NCBI GenBank assembly: GCA_903916755.1
Contig: CAIWXW010000188.1
Span: 1 to 54,579, forward strand
Source of the DNA: an uncultured Opitutaceae bacterium
GTDB taxonomy: Bacteria; Verrucomicrobiota; Verrucomicrobiia; Opitutales; Opitutaceae
DNA length: 54,579 bases
Direction: 5' to 3'
Position numbers and translations under genes: made by a program. The notes under the pieces were generated by a model that saw only the letters and a list, made by a program, of their open reading frames with translations, was not told the origin of the DNA and made no database searches. The first letter of the stretch is position 1, and every line of letters begins with the position of its first letter. Positions 21,401 through 27,952 of this stretch are shown piece after piece.

Positions 21401-24400
21401 GAGAAGTTCGTGGCCGATCCCTGGGCGGGCGTTGCGGGCGCCCGCCTCTACCGGACGGGCGACCTCGCGCGCTGGCGGGTGGACGGGACGATCGAATTTC
21501 TTGGGCGCGTGGACCAGCAGGTGAAGATTCGCGGCTACCGGATCGAGCCCGGCGAGATCGAGGCGGCGCTGCTGGCCGAACCGGGCGTGAGATCGGCGGT
21601 GGTCGTCGTGCAGTCCGCCGAGGGCCGCAAGCGGCTGGTGGCCTATGTCACCGGTCCCGCGAGGCCGGCGGCGCTGCGCCAGGGCCTGCAGGCGCGGCTG
21701 CCCGACTACATGGTGCCGGCCGCGATCGTGGCGATGGACCAGCTCCCCCTGACGGCCAACGGCAAGGTTGACCGTTCCGCGCTGCCGCCGCCGCAGTTCG
21801 GGGCCGCCGACGAAGCGGCCGCCGTCGCGCCCGCCGGCGGGCTGGAGGAGTCCGTGGCGGCGATATGGCGCGCGGTGCTCGGGCTGGGCTCCATCGGCGC
21901 CCACGACAATTATTTTGCGATCGGCGGTGATTCGATCGGCGCGATCCAGGTCGCGAGCCGCCTCAAGCGGGCGGGCTGGCGGGTGGATGTGCGCGATCTT
22001 TTCCAATACCCCACCGTGGCGGCCCTGGCCCGCCGGCTTGCGAGCGTGGGGCCCGCGGCGGCAGCGGGGGCATCCGGGGAGGAGGCAGCCGGGCCGGTCG
22101 GGCTCACGCCGGCGCAGGCCTGGTTCTTCCGGCTGCCGCCGGAGAATCGCGAGCATTTCAACCAGGCGATCCTGCTGCGCCCGGCCGGGCGGCTGGACCC
22201 GTCCGCGGTGGAAGCCACGCTGGCCGAAATTTGGCGGCACCATGACGCCCTGCGGACAGTTTTTGCGGTGGGGGCGGCGGGGATCGCGGCGCGGATTCCC
22301 GGGCCGTCGGCCTTCCCCGGCTTTGCCTGCGTCGACCTGACCGCCGAAGCGGATCCCGGCGCCGCCCGTCTGGCGCATACCGAGGCGGCGCAGCGTTCCT
22401 TCGATCTCGCGGCGGGGCCGCTTTTCCGGGGGGTGCTGTACCGGCTGCCCGAAGGCGAGCGCCTGCTGCTGATCGCCCATCATCTCGTGATCGACGGGGT
22501 GTCCTGGCGCATCCTGCTCGAAGACCTCGAGACCGGGTTGCGCCAGTCGGAACAGGGCGGGGCGATCGATCTCGGTCCGAAATCCACGTCGGTCAAGCGC
22601 TGGACGGAGGCGGTGGCGGCCGCCGCCTGGTCCGGCGCCGAAGCCGCCGAGTGGCGGTCCCAGGCCGAGATCGCCGCGCCCGCGTGGCCCGCCGGCTCCG
22701 CGGTGGAAAATCGCTTTGGGGCCGCGCGCACCGCGGAGCGGGCGCTCGACGAGGCCTCGACCCGGCTGCTGCTGACATCGGCGCATCAGGCGTATCACAC
22801 GGAGATCAACGACCTGCTCCTGACCGCGCTCGCGCGCGCGGTGTCCGCCCGGCAGGGCGGCGGCCCCGTGCGGCTGACGCTGGAGGGCCATGGCCGCGAG
22901 GACGGGGCGGACGGCCTGACGGTCGACCGCACGGTGGGCTGGTTCACCAGCCTTTTCCCGGTGGTGCTCCCGGTCGGCGGCGACACGGTGGGCGGCCAGA
23001 TCAGGGCCATCAAGGAGGCGCTGCGCGCGGTGCCGCGCAAGGGCCTCGGCTTCGGCGTCGCCGCCTGGCTCCGCCCGGACCTGGCGCCGCCGCTGGCCGC
23101 CGCCCCCTGGCCGCGCATCAGCTTCAACTACCTTGGCCAGTGGGGGGAGGGCGGGGGCGGCCGGCTGCTCTTTGCCGACGAATCCGCCGGCACGCCGGTG
23201 GGCCCGCGGGTGCTGCGCCCGCATGAACTCGACGTCGGCGCCGCGGTGGTGCGCGGCCGGATGGGCCTTTCCCTCACCTACCATCCCGACCGGTTCCCGG
23301 CCGGCGACGCGGAGGCGCTCCTCGAGGATTTTGTGCGCGAATTGGGCATGGTGGCGGCGGCGGGCGCGAGCGCACGCGCGCCGGAAAAGACACCGGCCGA
23401 TTTTACCTCCCGATTTTTTGGGCTCGCGGCCTACGACGCGTGGCTGCGCGCCCACGCCTGGGAGGCGGCGGCGGTCGAAGACGTGGCGCGGCTTTCGCCG
23501 ATGCAGGCGGGGCTCCTCTTCCAGGCGGTGTTCGACGCGGACTCAAGCGCCTATTTCATCCAGATGGCGTATCGCATCCGCGGCGCGCTGGACCCAGCCC
23601 GGTTTGGCCTCGCCTGGCGGGACCTCGCCCGCCGCCATGCGATTCTCCGCACCTCCTTCGTGCACGAGGGCGAGACGGCGCCCCTGCAGCTGGTCTGGCG
23701 CGAGCGGGCCCCCACGGTGGAGGTGAGCGACCTCCGGGCCCGCGCGCCGGCGGAGCAGGGGGAAATCATCGCCGCCTATCGTCGCCGCGATCTCGCGCGG
23801 GGTTTCGACCTGCAGCGGGAAATCCTGGTGCGCATAGGCCTGTTCCAGCTGGCGGACGATCTCTTCCAGGTGGTGTGGAGCTACCCGCATCTCCTCATCG
23901 ACGGCTGGAGCCTGGGGATCGTCCACCGCGACCTGCTCCAGCTCTATGCCGCGCGGGGGGCGAGCCAGCCCGCTCCCCTGCCGGAACCCGCGCCTTACCG
24001 GAATTACCTCCAGTGGCTGGAGGGCCGCGATGCCGCGTCGGCCCGGTTGTTCTGGACGGATTACCTGCGGGATTACGAAGCGACGGCCTCGATTCCGCGC
24101 CTGGAGGCGGGCGAGGGGCAGCCCTATGCCTACGCGGAGCAGGTTGTTGACCTCGGGACGGACCTGAGCGCGCAGCTGCGCGCGGCCGCGGCGGCCGCCG
24201 GCGTCACCTTGGCCACGCTGGTCCAGACGGCCTGGGGCATCTTGCTGGCCCGCTACAGCCGGACGGAGGATGTGATCTTCGGCGGCATTGTCTCCGGCCG
24301 GCCCGCGGGGCTGCCGGGCGTCGAGGAGATGGTGGGACTGTTCATCTGCGCGGTGCCGGTGCGGGTGCGGCCGCGGGCCGGGCTCAGCGTGGCGGCGCTG

Positions 24401-27400
24401 GCCCGCGAGGTGCAGGAGGCCGCGCTGGCGGCGGAGCCGCATCACGCCCATCCGACCGCCGAGATCCAGGCGCTGACGCCGCTCGCGGGCGCGCTTTTCG
24501 ACCACGTCGTGATCGTTGAAAATTATCCAGTGGACCGCGAACTCGCCCGTGCGGGGCCGCCGGGCGCCGGAGCCTGGAAGATCGAGGACGTCGAGGCCCA
24601 TGACCGGACGCACTACGATTTTGACCTGACGGTGCTCCCGGGAGAAACGCTCGTCCTCAAGCTGGCCCACAATGAGGCGGTGTACCCGGCGGCGCAGGTA
24701 ACCCGGATCGCCGGGCACCTGCGGACCGTGCTGGCCCAGGCCGCGGCGCAGCCGGAGCTGCCCATCGGGGAAATCCGGCTGCTGCCGGAGGCGGAGGAGC
24801 GCCAGATCCTCGAAACGTTCAATCCCTCCCGGCGGCCGCCGGCGGCCCGGCAGACCCTGGTTGACCTGCTGGAGGAGCAGGCCGCCCGGACGCCGGACCA
24901 TCCGGCCGTCTGGTCCGGGGATGGGCGGCTCACCTATCGGGAGCTGCACGCCCGCGCGAACCAGCTGGCGCAGGCGCTCCGCCGCCGAGGCGTCGGGCCG
25001 GAGACCACCGTCGGCCTCTGTGTCGACCGTTCGGCGGACATGGTCGTCGGCGTCCTCGGGATCTGGAAGGCGGGCGGCGCCTATGTGCCGCTTGATCCCC
25101 TTTATCCAGAAGACCGGCTCGCCTTCATGCTGGAGGATTCGGGTGCGACCGTTCTGGTGACACAGGCGGCCTTCGCCGGGTTCTTCGCTCCCGGTTCACG
25201 CGCGACCCTCCTGCTTGACACGGACGCGGGGCAGTGGGCGCATGAGCCCGCGACGCCGCCGGCGAGCGGCCTGTCGCCGGCGAGCCTGGCCTATGTCATC
25301 TATACCTCCGGATCGACCGGGCGCCCCAAGGGGGTGATGGTGGAGCACGGCTCGCTGGTCAGCGCCGCCGCCGCCTGGCGCGACGCCTATGGCGCGGAGG
25401 TCCTGGCGGCGCCGCTCCTGCAGATGGCGAGCCTCTCGTTTGACGTCGCGGCCGGGGATCTGATTCGCGCGCTCGCGCACGGCGGCTCGCTGGTGCTCTG
25501 CGAGGCGGAAACGCGGGCCGACCCGGCGGCCCTCGCCAGGCTCCTCGCGCGGCATCGGATCGCGCTCCTCGAATCCACGCCCGGCCTGATCCTGCCGCTG
25601 ATGGAGCACGCGCGCCGCCACCAAGTGGACCTCGGCGCCCTGCGCCTTCTCATCCTGGGCTCCGACACGCTCGGCGCGGCCGATTACCGGCGGCTGGTGG
25701 CGGACTTCGGCGCGGGCCGCCGGATCCTCAACAGCTATGGCGTCACCGAGGCGACGATCGATTCGAGCTTCTACGAGGATGCCGCGGGCGGCGCGGGGGC
25801 AGGGGGCTCGGCGCCCATCGGCCGCCCGCTCGCGAACACCCGCATGTACGTGCTGGATGCGGCCGGCGCCCCGGCGCCGATCGGGGTGCCGGGCGAGCTG
25901 CACCTCGGTGGTCCGGCGGTCGCGCGGGGCTACCGCGGTCGGCCGGACCTGACGGCCGAGCGCTTCATCACGGCGGACGTCGGCGGCGAGCGCCAGCGGC
26001 TCTACCGCACCGGGGACCTGGCGCGCTGGCGTCCGGACGGGAACCTGGAATTCCTCGGCCGCGGCGATGGCCAGGTGAAGGTGCGCGGCTTCCGGATCGA
26101 GCTCGGTGAGATCGAGGCGCGCCTGCGCGCCCACGCGGCGGTGCGGGAGGCGGCCGTCGCAGTCCGTCCGGTGGGCGGCCTGCCGGAGCTCGTGGCGTAC
26201 CTCGTCGTCGAGGGGGCCTGGGATCCCGGCGCGCTGCGGCGCCATGTCACGGCCGCCCTGCCGGAGCCGATGGCCCCGTCGCACTGGGTGCGGCTCGAAC
26301 GGATGCCCCTGTCCCCGAATGGCAAGCTCGACCGCCGGGCTTTGCCGGAGCCGGCCGGCGACGCGGCGTTCGCCAGCGCGGCGTTCGCCGCGCCCCGCAC
26401 GCCCGCGGAGGAACTGCTGGTCCGCCTCTGGCGCGAGGTGCTGCAGGTCGATCGGATCGGCATCCACGATAATTTCTTCGAGCGGGGCGGGCACAGCCTC
26501 AAGGCGATGCAGGTGGTCTCCCGCATCCAGCAGGAACTCGGGGTCAAGCCGGGCCTGCGGGCCTTTTTCCGGGATCCGACGATCGCGGCGCTCGCCCTTC
26601 AGCTCGGCTCCGCCCGGGCCGAGGGCATCGCCACGATTCCACCGGCGCCCCCGGGGGACACCCATCCGCTGTCCTACGCGCAGCAGCGGCTCTGGCTGCT
26701 GCACCGATTGGGCGGCGCTTCCGCCTACAACATGCCCGAGGCGTATGTCCTCGAGACGGCGATCGACGCCGGCGCGCTCGAGGCGGCCTTCCGCTCGCTG
26801 GTGGCGCGGCATGAGGCGCTGCGCACGGCCTTCGTCGAGATCGACGGCGAACCCCGGCAGCGGATCCTGCCGGCGGTCGCCTTTGACCTGGCGCGCGTCG
26901 ACCTCTCGGCCGACCCCGCGGCCGAGGAAAAGGCGAGGCTCCTCGCCGACCGCGAGGCGGCCGCCCCGTTCGACCTGGCCCGGCCGCCCCTGCTGCGGGC
27001 CACGCTGGTCACGCTGGGGCCGCGCCGCGCCGTCTTCCTCTTCACGATGCATCACCTGATCGGCGACGGCTGGTCGGGCAACGTGCTTTACCGGGAGGTC
27101 TTCGCGCTCTACGCGGCGGCGCGGCGCGGTGAGCCGGACCCCCTGCGTCCGCTCCGGATCCACTACAAGGACTTCGCGGTCTGGCAGAAGGCGAGGGGCT
27201 ACGCGGCCGACGAGGCGTACTGGCTCCGGCAGCTGGCGGGAGCGCCGGCGGTCCTGGCGCTGCCCTATGATTTCACGCCGGGCGAGGAGCGCGACTTCCG
27301 CGGCGACACCGTGACGGGCGGGATCGACGCGGGGACCGCCGCCGGCCTGCGGCGGCTGGCGCTCGCCCGGCAGACGACCGTCGCCAATGTGATGCTGGCG

Positions 27401-27895
27401 GTCTTCAAGCTCGTGCTCTTCCAGCTGACCCAGCAGGAGGACTTCTGCGTCGGCGTGAGCGTCGCCAACCGCAACCACCCGGACCTCGAGAGCCTGATCG
27501 GCTTCTTCGTGAACATCCTGCCGGTGCGGACCCGGCTGCAGGCCGCGATGGAATTCGACGAGCTCCTCGGCCAGGTCGCGGCCGCGGCCGGCGACGCCTT
27601 CGAGCACCAGGACTATCCCTTCGACCTCCTGGTCCAGCGGCTCAACCCGCTCCGCGCCGCCAACCGGCAGCCCCTGCTCAACGTCATCTTCGCCTTCCAG
27701 AACTTTGCCGACGTGCACATCGATGTCGGCGCCGGCGCCGCGGCCGGGGCGGAGGCCAGCGCCGAGCTGGCGCCCGCCCGGGCGTTCGCCCATGCCTTCA
27801 AGACCTCCAAGTTTGACCTCACGCTCTTTGTGGCGGATGAGGGGGGGGGAACTTTTGCTGACTTTGGAATACGACACCGGCCTCTTCCGGCCTGA
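12467..27895 (+). CDS. Non-ribosomal peptide synthetase: docking-CAT(Gly)-CAT-CATE(Val)-CAT(Orn/Dab)-C, frameshifted near its 3' end
   Basis: Giant NRPS of 5142 aa as read. Residues 1–60 form a TubC_N-type docking domain suited to the acidic ACP tail of the preceding PKS. Module 3: C ~69–500, A code DILQLGLIWK (Gly), T Ser1065. Module 4: C ~1120 (motif HHIVGDA), A code DAFVFAGICK (hydrophobic or aromatic, uncertain), T Ser2111. Module 5: C ~2165, A code DALWLGGTFK (Val-like), T Ser3156 in GGDSI, then an epimerase ~3207–3645 (HHLVIDG, FNYLGQW). Module 6: DCL-type C (LSPMQAGLLF; PHLLIDG keeps the catalytic His), A code DVGEIGSIDK (Orn; close to Dab codes), T Ser4677. A final C domain from ~4734 loses its C-terminus at a G9 run (27841–27849). 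One G fewer restores ELLLTLEYDTGLF, ending at TGA 27954–27956 with an ATGA overlap onto the next gene. Confidence 0.93.
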   Translation: MTALDQILADAERAGVKLWLDGGELRFRAPKGALSPALRAALIARKAELVALLSAGGGAGIARVPDAADYPLSPAQRRLWVLAEMDPASCAYHIPLALLLVGALDRVALASALAAVLRRHESLRTVFAVVAGEPRQRVLDRAEPAILEHDLSGRSDPEETARVWLRAEAARPFDLAAGPLLRVALLRLAPERRVLAATLHHIVADGVSLAVLVRELAQAYEAARRGQPPGWKPLALQYRDYAAWQNARLAGPALAAHQAYWREKLAGVAPALDLPLDHPRPAVQTFSGRIQPWSLDARRLQALQALARREQASLFMVLVALVKVLLRRHTGREDIVVASPIAGREEPALEGQIGFYLNTLVLRDQVEGAASFRALLRRVRASALGAYEHQAYPFDQLVNELGLPRDLSRAPLCDVVVMLQNTGDLHLSLAGVAARAFPFEAGVSKFDLTFDFQEGADGLEAGLEYNTDLFASDRIARLAAQLSTLVDAVLAAPDRPIARLALLPGAEVRQLAETFNATAVAVDEGATVVSLVAAQMARSPAAAAIVCGGESLTYAELDRRADRLARRLRHQGAGPGRPVGVCLERSPDLVVALLAVARTGAPYLPLDPIFPPERLAFMLEDSGAVLLVADDRVDFPLPGTCARIAPRAAGEADDAALPLPPVAPDQPAYLIYTSGSTGRPKGVAVRHAGLAQFLLSLREQPGLSAADALLAVTTISFDIAGLELWLPLIVGARIVLVGRTTAADGAALRDSLASSQATVLQATPATWRLLLAAGWPGTPGLRMLCGGEALPGDLARQLLPRGAELWNLYGPTETTIWSTLRRVTPVDAAESTVTIGRPIANTQCRVVDAAGELAPIGVPGELLIGGAGVAQGYWRRPELTADKFIPDPWGPPGARLYRTGDVARWRADGTLEFLGRGDDQVKLRGYRIELGEIEAALAAHPAVRAATVVLREDVAGDPRLAAYLVPRTEGGLADPAELRAFLRDRLPEYMVPTAWRTLAALPLTANGKVNRRALPAPEAADSADAAAYVAPRTPAEAEVAAIWAAVLGVPRLGVDDNFFERGGHSLKATMAVARLRQSRGGDVSLADLFRHPTVAAFAGRLGPRTVPPAAAAAGEPVGSAPLSASQRRLWIIDQMRPGLAAYHMPEALRLEGPLDSAALTAVVRALVRRHEALRTIFVAEGGEPRSRVCAADDFRVREVDVAGQGDPAGAARAVAEAEAAAPFALDRGPLFRATLVRLAPERHLLLCTLHHIVGDAWSVALLLRELTALYDAQVAGRPDPLPILRAGYGDFARWQERELAGASGAAQRAYWLKQLAGEPAALALPTDFPRPALQTAAGRTVVFAFGAELSAALLRLGARHGATPFMALLALVKTLLARYTGQSDISVGTPVAGRDRLDWEGLVGFFVNTLVLRDRVERTAGFAQLLEQVRDTCRAAFAHQLYPFDRLVDDLRLARDLSRPPLFDVSVQLLHAEGAAPALAGLRAEAYDHGHTPAKCDLSFDFTAGTDGVCCALTYNSDLFAPARIGRLAEHLVRLARSAVADPAGPLSRLALLEEPERRRLRAEFNPPAAPPGARAIPEVFAALAARQPEHPALRHGGVAWSYRELDERSNRLAQILRQREVGPERRVGVLLERGLEIPWVFLAVLKAGGVYLPLDPLHPAERLRLMVADAEPTLILTQASLRDRCPGGVPVVAWEELAAELEAAAPATPHPPPAAGQAAYLIYTSGSTGMPKGVVVEHRGLVNTMADQARRLAMMPADRVLQFANSSFDASIFEIFLALLSGATLVPALRTTLADPREFLSFLKHEGVTVAVLPPSFLRSLDQAPLPLRVLFTAGEAARPEDVRHYRDQLTYVNGYGPTEASICSTVYVVPGGDALSPGGVPIGVPLAGTQVHVLDADLQPVPQGVVGEICVGGAGVARGSWRRPELTADRFGPDPFSEAPGARLYRTGDLGRWRDDGVVEFVGRADAQVKLRGYRIELGEIEAALMAQADVREAVVLRREDRAGVPLLAAYVLPRRHPGPTAAVLRAALAARLPDYMIPSAFVEVEAWPLTTAGKIEHRALPAPDGIDDALFQPARDPAERAVAAIFQAVLRLPAVGVHANFFQLGGNSLLAIQAIGRLRDLGRGELSVLQFFSAPTVAGVAGLLAPGAAAAADPIRPRPPGQPGVLSFAQQRLWVLHQLDPASPAYNLSAAVRLDGPLDPARLENAVNAIVARHESLRTGFSNHEGRAAPVLFPAVTVRAETEDLRGLASDARAGAVSARVAAEIARPFDLARPPLLRLRVLRTGSAASVVILVMHHIISDGWSMDILVRELGAAYAAGGPLPPLAVQYGDFAAWQRMRLQGETLERELAYWRRQLAQPPTLALPTDRPRPARPDLAGATLTFALPPEVVAGARELARAESATVFMVLLAGFQALLHRVTGQNDIAVGAPVANRTRSELEPLIGFFVNTLVLRADFSDGPDFRSHLRRVRQTTLEAFSHQEVPFERVVQELQPDRQLSQNPLFQVMFSVQAAARETLELAEVTLTPLPTESRTAKFDLTFALEENGPDIFGALEYRTELFDAATVRRLWSHYENLLRAAVGAPEQAVAALPLLGAGERAQVVVGWNQTARPIPALSIGALFAEQAAARGSARAVTFGSDHLTYAALDARSNQLAHCLVRAGVRPGQPVPVCLDRSLELIVALLAIVKAGGAYVALDPAYPAERLALMLAETGGTVVLTQSSLAGRIPATAARSIELDRMAAALAQESPRPPARAVTLENPAYISYTSGSTGRPKGVVVPHRGVVRLVKNTDFADLGPEQVFLQLAPVAFDASTLEIWGPLLNGGRLVVAPPGPPSLEDLGRLLREQEITTLWLTAGLFHLMVDERLEDLRGLRQLLAGGDVLSVPHVRRVRRALPGLRLINGYGPTENTTFTCCHTVAEADLDLASVPIGRPIANTRVYLVDAAGEPVPVGVPGELLTGGDGLALGYWRNPELTAEKFVADPWAGVAGARLYRTGDLARWRVDGTIEFLGRVDQQVKIRGYRIEPGEIEAALLAEPGVRSAVVVVQSAEGRKRLVAYVTGPARPAALRQGLQARLPDYMVPAAIVAMDQLPLTANGKVDRSALPPPQFGAADEAAAVAPAGGLEESVAAIWRAVLGLGSIGAHDNYFAIGGDSIGAIQVASRLKRAGWRVDVRDLFQYPTVAALARRLASVGPAAAAGASGEEAAGPVGLTPAQAWFFRLPPENREHFNQAILLRPAGRLDPSAVEATLAEIWRHHDALRTVFAVGAAGIAARIPGPSAFPGFACVDLTAEADPGAARLAHTEAAQRSFDLAAGPLFRGVLYRLPEGERLLLIAHHLVIDGVSWRILLEDLETGLRQSEQGGAIDLGPKSTSVKRWTEAVAAAAWSGAEAAEWRSQAEIAAPAWPAGSAVENRFGAARTAERALDEASTRLLLTSAHQAYHTEINDLLLTALARAVSARQGGGPVRLTLEGHGREDGADGLTVDRTVGWFTSLFPVVLPVGGDTVGGQIRAIKEALRAVPRKGLGFGVAAWLRPDLAPPLAAAPWPRISFNYLGQWGEGGGGRLLFADESAGTPVGPRVLRPHELDVGAAVVRGRMGLSLTYHPDRFPAGDAEALLEDFVRELGMVAAAGASARAPEKTPADFTSRFFGLAAYDAWLRAHAWEAAAVEDVARLSPMQAGLLFQAVFDADSSAYFIQMAYRIRGALDPARFGLAWRDLARRHAILRTSFVHEGETAPLQLVWRERAPTVEVSDLRARAPAEQGEIIAAYRRRDLARGFDLQREILVRIGLFQLADDLFQVVWSYPHLLIDGWSLGIVHRDLLQLYAARGASQPAPLPEPAPYRNYLQWLEGRDAASARLFWTDYLRDYEATASIPRLEAGEGQPYAYAEQVVDLGTDLSAQLRAAAAAAGVTLATLVQTAWGILLARYSRTEDVIFGGIVSGRPAGLPGVEEMVGLFICAVPVRVRPRAGLSVAALAREVQEAALAAEPHHAHPTAEIQALTPLAGALFDHVVIVENYPVDRELARAGPPGAGAWKIEDVEAHDRTHYDFDLTVLPGETLVLKLAHNEAVYPAAQVTRIAGHLRTVLAQAAAQPELPIGEIRLLPEAEERQILETFNPSRRPPAARQTLVDLLEEQAARTPDHPAVWSGDGRLTYRELHARANQLAQALRRRGVGPETTVGLCVDRSADMVVGVLGIWKAGGAYVPLDPLYPEDRLAFMLEDSGATVLVTQAAFAGFFAPGSRATLLLDTDAGQWAHEPATPPASGLSPASLAYVIYTSGSTGRPKGVMVEHGSLVSAAAAWRDAYGAEVLAAPLLQMASLSFDVAAGDLIRALAHGGSLVLCEAETRADPAALARLLARHRIALLESTPGLILPLMEHARRHQVDLGALRLLILGSDTLGAADYRRLVADFGAGRRILNSYGVTEATIDSSFYEDAAGGAGAGGSAPIGRPLANTRMYVLDAAGAPAPIGVPGELHLGGPAVARGYRGRPDLTAERFITADVGGERQRLYRTGDLARWRPDGNLEFLGRGDGQVKVRGFRIELGEIEARLRAHAAVREAAVAVRPVGGLPELVAYLVVEGAWDPGALRRHVTAALPEPMAPSHWVRLERMPLSPNGKLDRRALPEPAGDAAFASAAFAAPRTPAEELLVRLWREVLQVDRIGIHDNFFERGGHSLKAMQVVSRIQQELGVKPGLRAFFRDPTIAALALQLGSARAEGIATIPPAPPGDTHPLSYAQQRLWLLHRLGGASAYNMPEAYVLETAIDAGALEAAFRSLVARHEALRTAFVEIDGEPRQRILPAVAFDLARVDLSADPAAEEKARLLADREAAAPFDLARPPLLRATLVTLGPRRAVFLFTMHHLIGDGWSGNVLYREVFALYAAARRGEPDPLRPLRIHYKDFAVWQKARGYAADEAYWLRQLAGAPAVLALPYDFTPGEERDFRGDTVTGGIDAGTAAGLRRLALARQTTVANVMLAVFKLVLFQLTQQEDFCVGVSVANRNHPDLESLIGFFVNILPVRTRLQAAMEFDELLGQVAAAAGDAFEHQDYPFDLLVQRLNPLRAANRQPLLNVIFAFQNFADVHIDVGAGAAAGAEASAELAPARAFAHAFKTSKFDLTLFVADEGGGTFADFGIRHRPLPA
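27841..27849 (+). other. G9 homopolymer causing a frameshift in the last C domain
   Basis: Nine consecutive G follow GATGA. Read as is, the protein ends with an aberrant tail (TFADFGIRHRPLPA) at 27895. With eight G the frame yields EGGELLLTLEYDTGLF and further C-domain sequence to 27956, where the stop overlaps the next ATG. The intact gene would be 12467–27956. Candidates are a sequencing error, a true +1 insertion, or a slippage site. Another G9 run at 7924–7932 is in frame in the KS. Confidence 0.85.
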
Positions 27896-27952
27896 AACCG
27901 CCCGCCGCTACCTGGGCCTGCTGCGCCGCTTCGCCCAGGCGGTCGCCGCCGC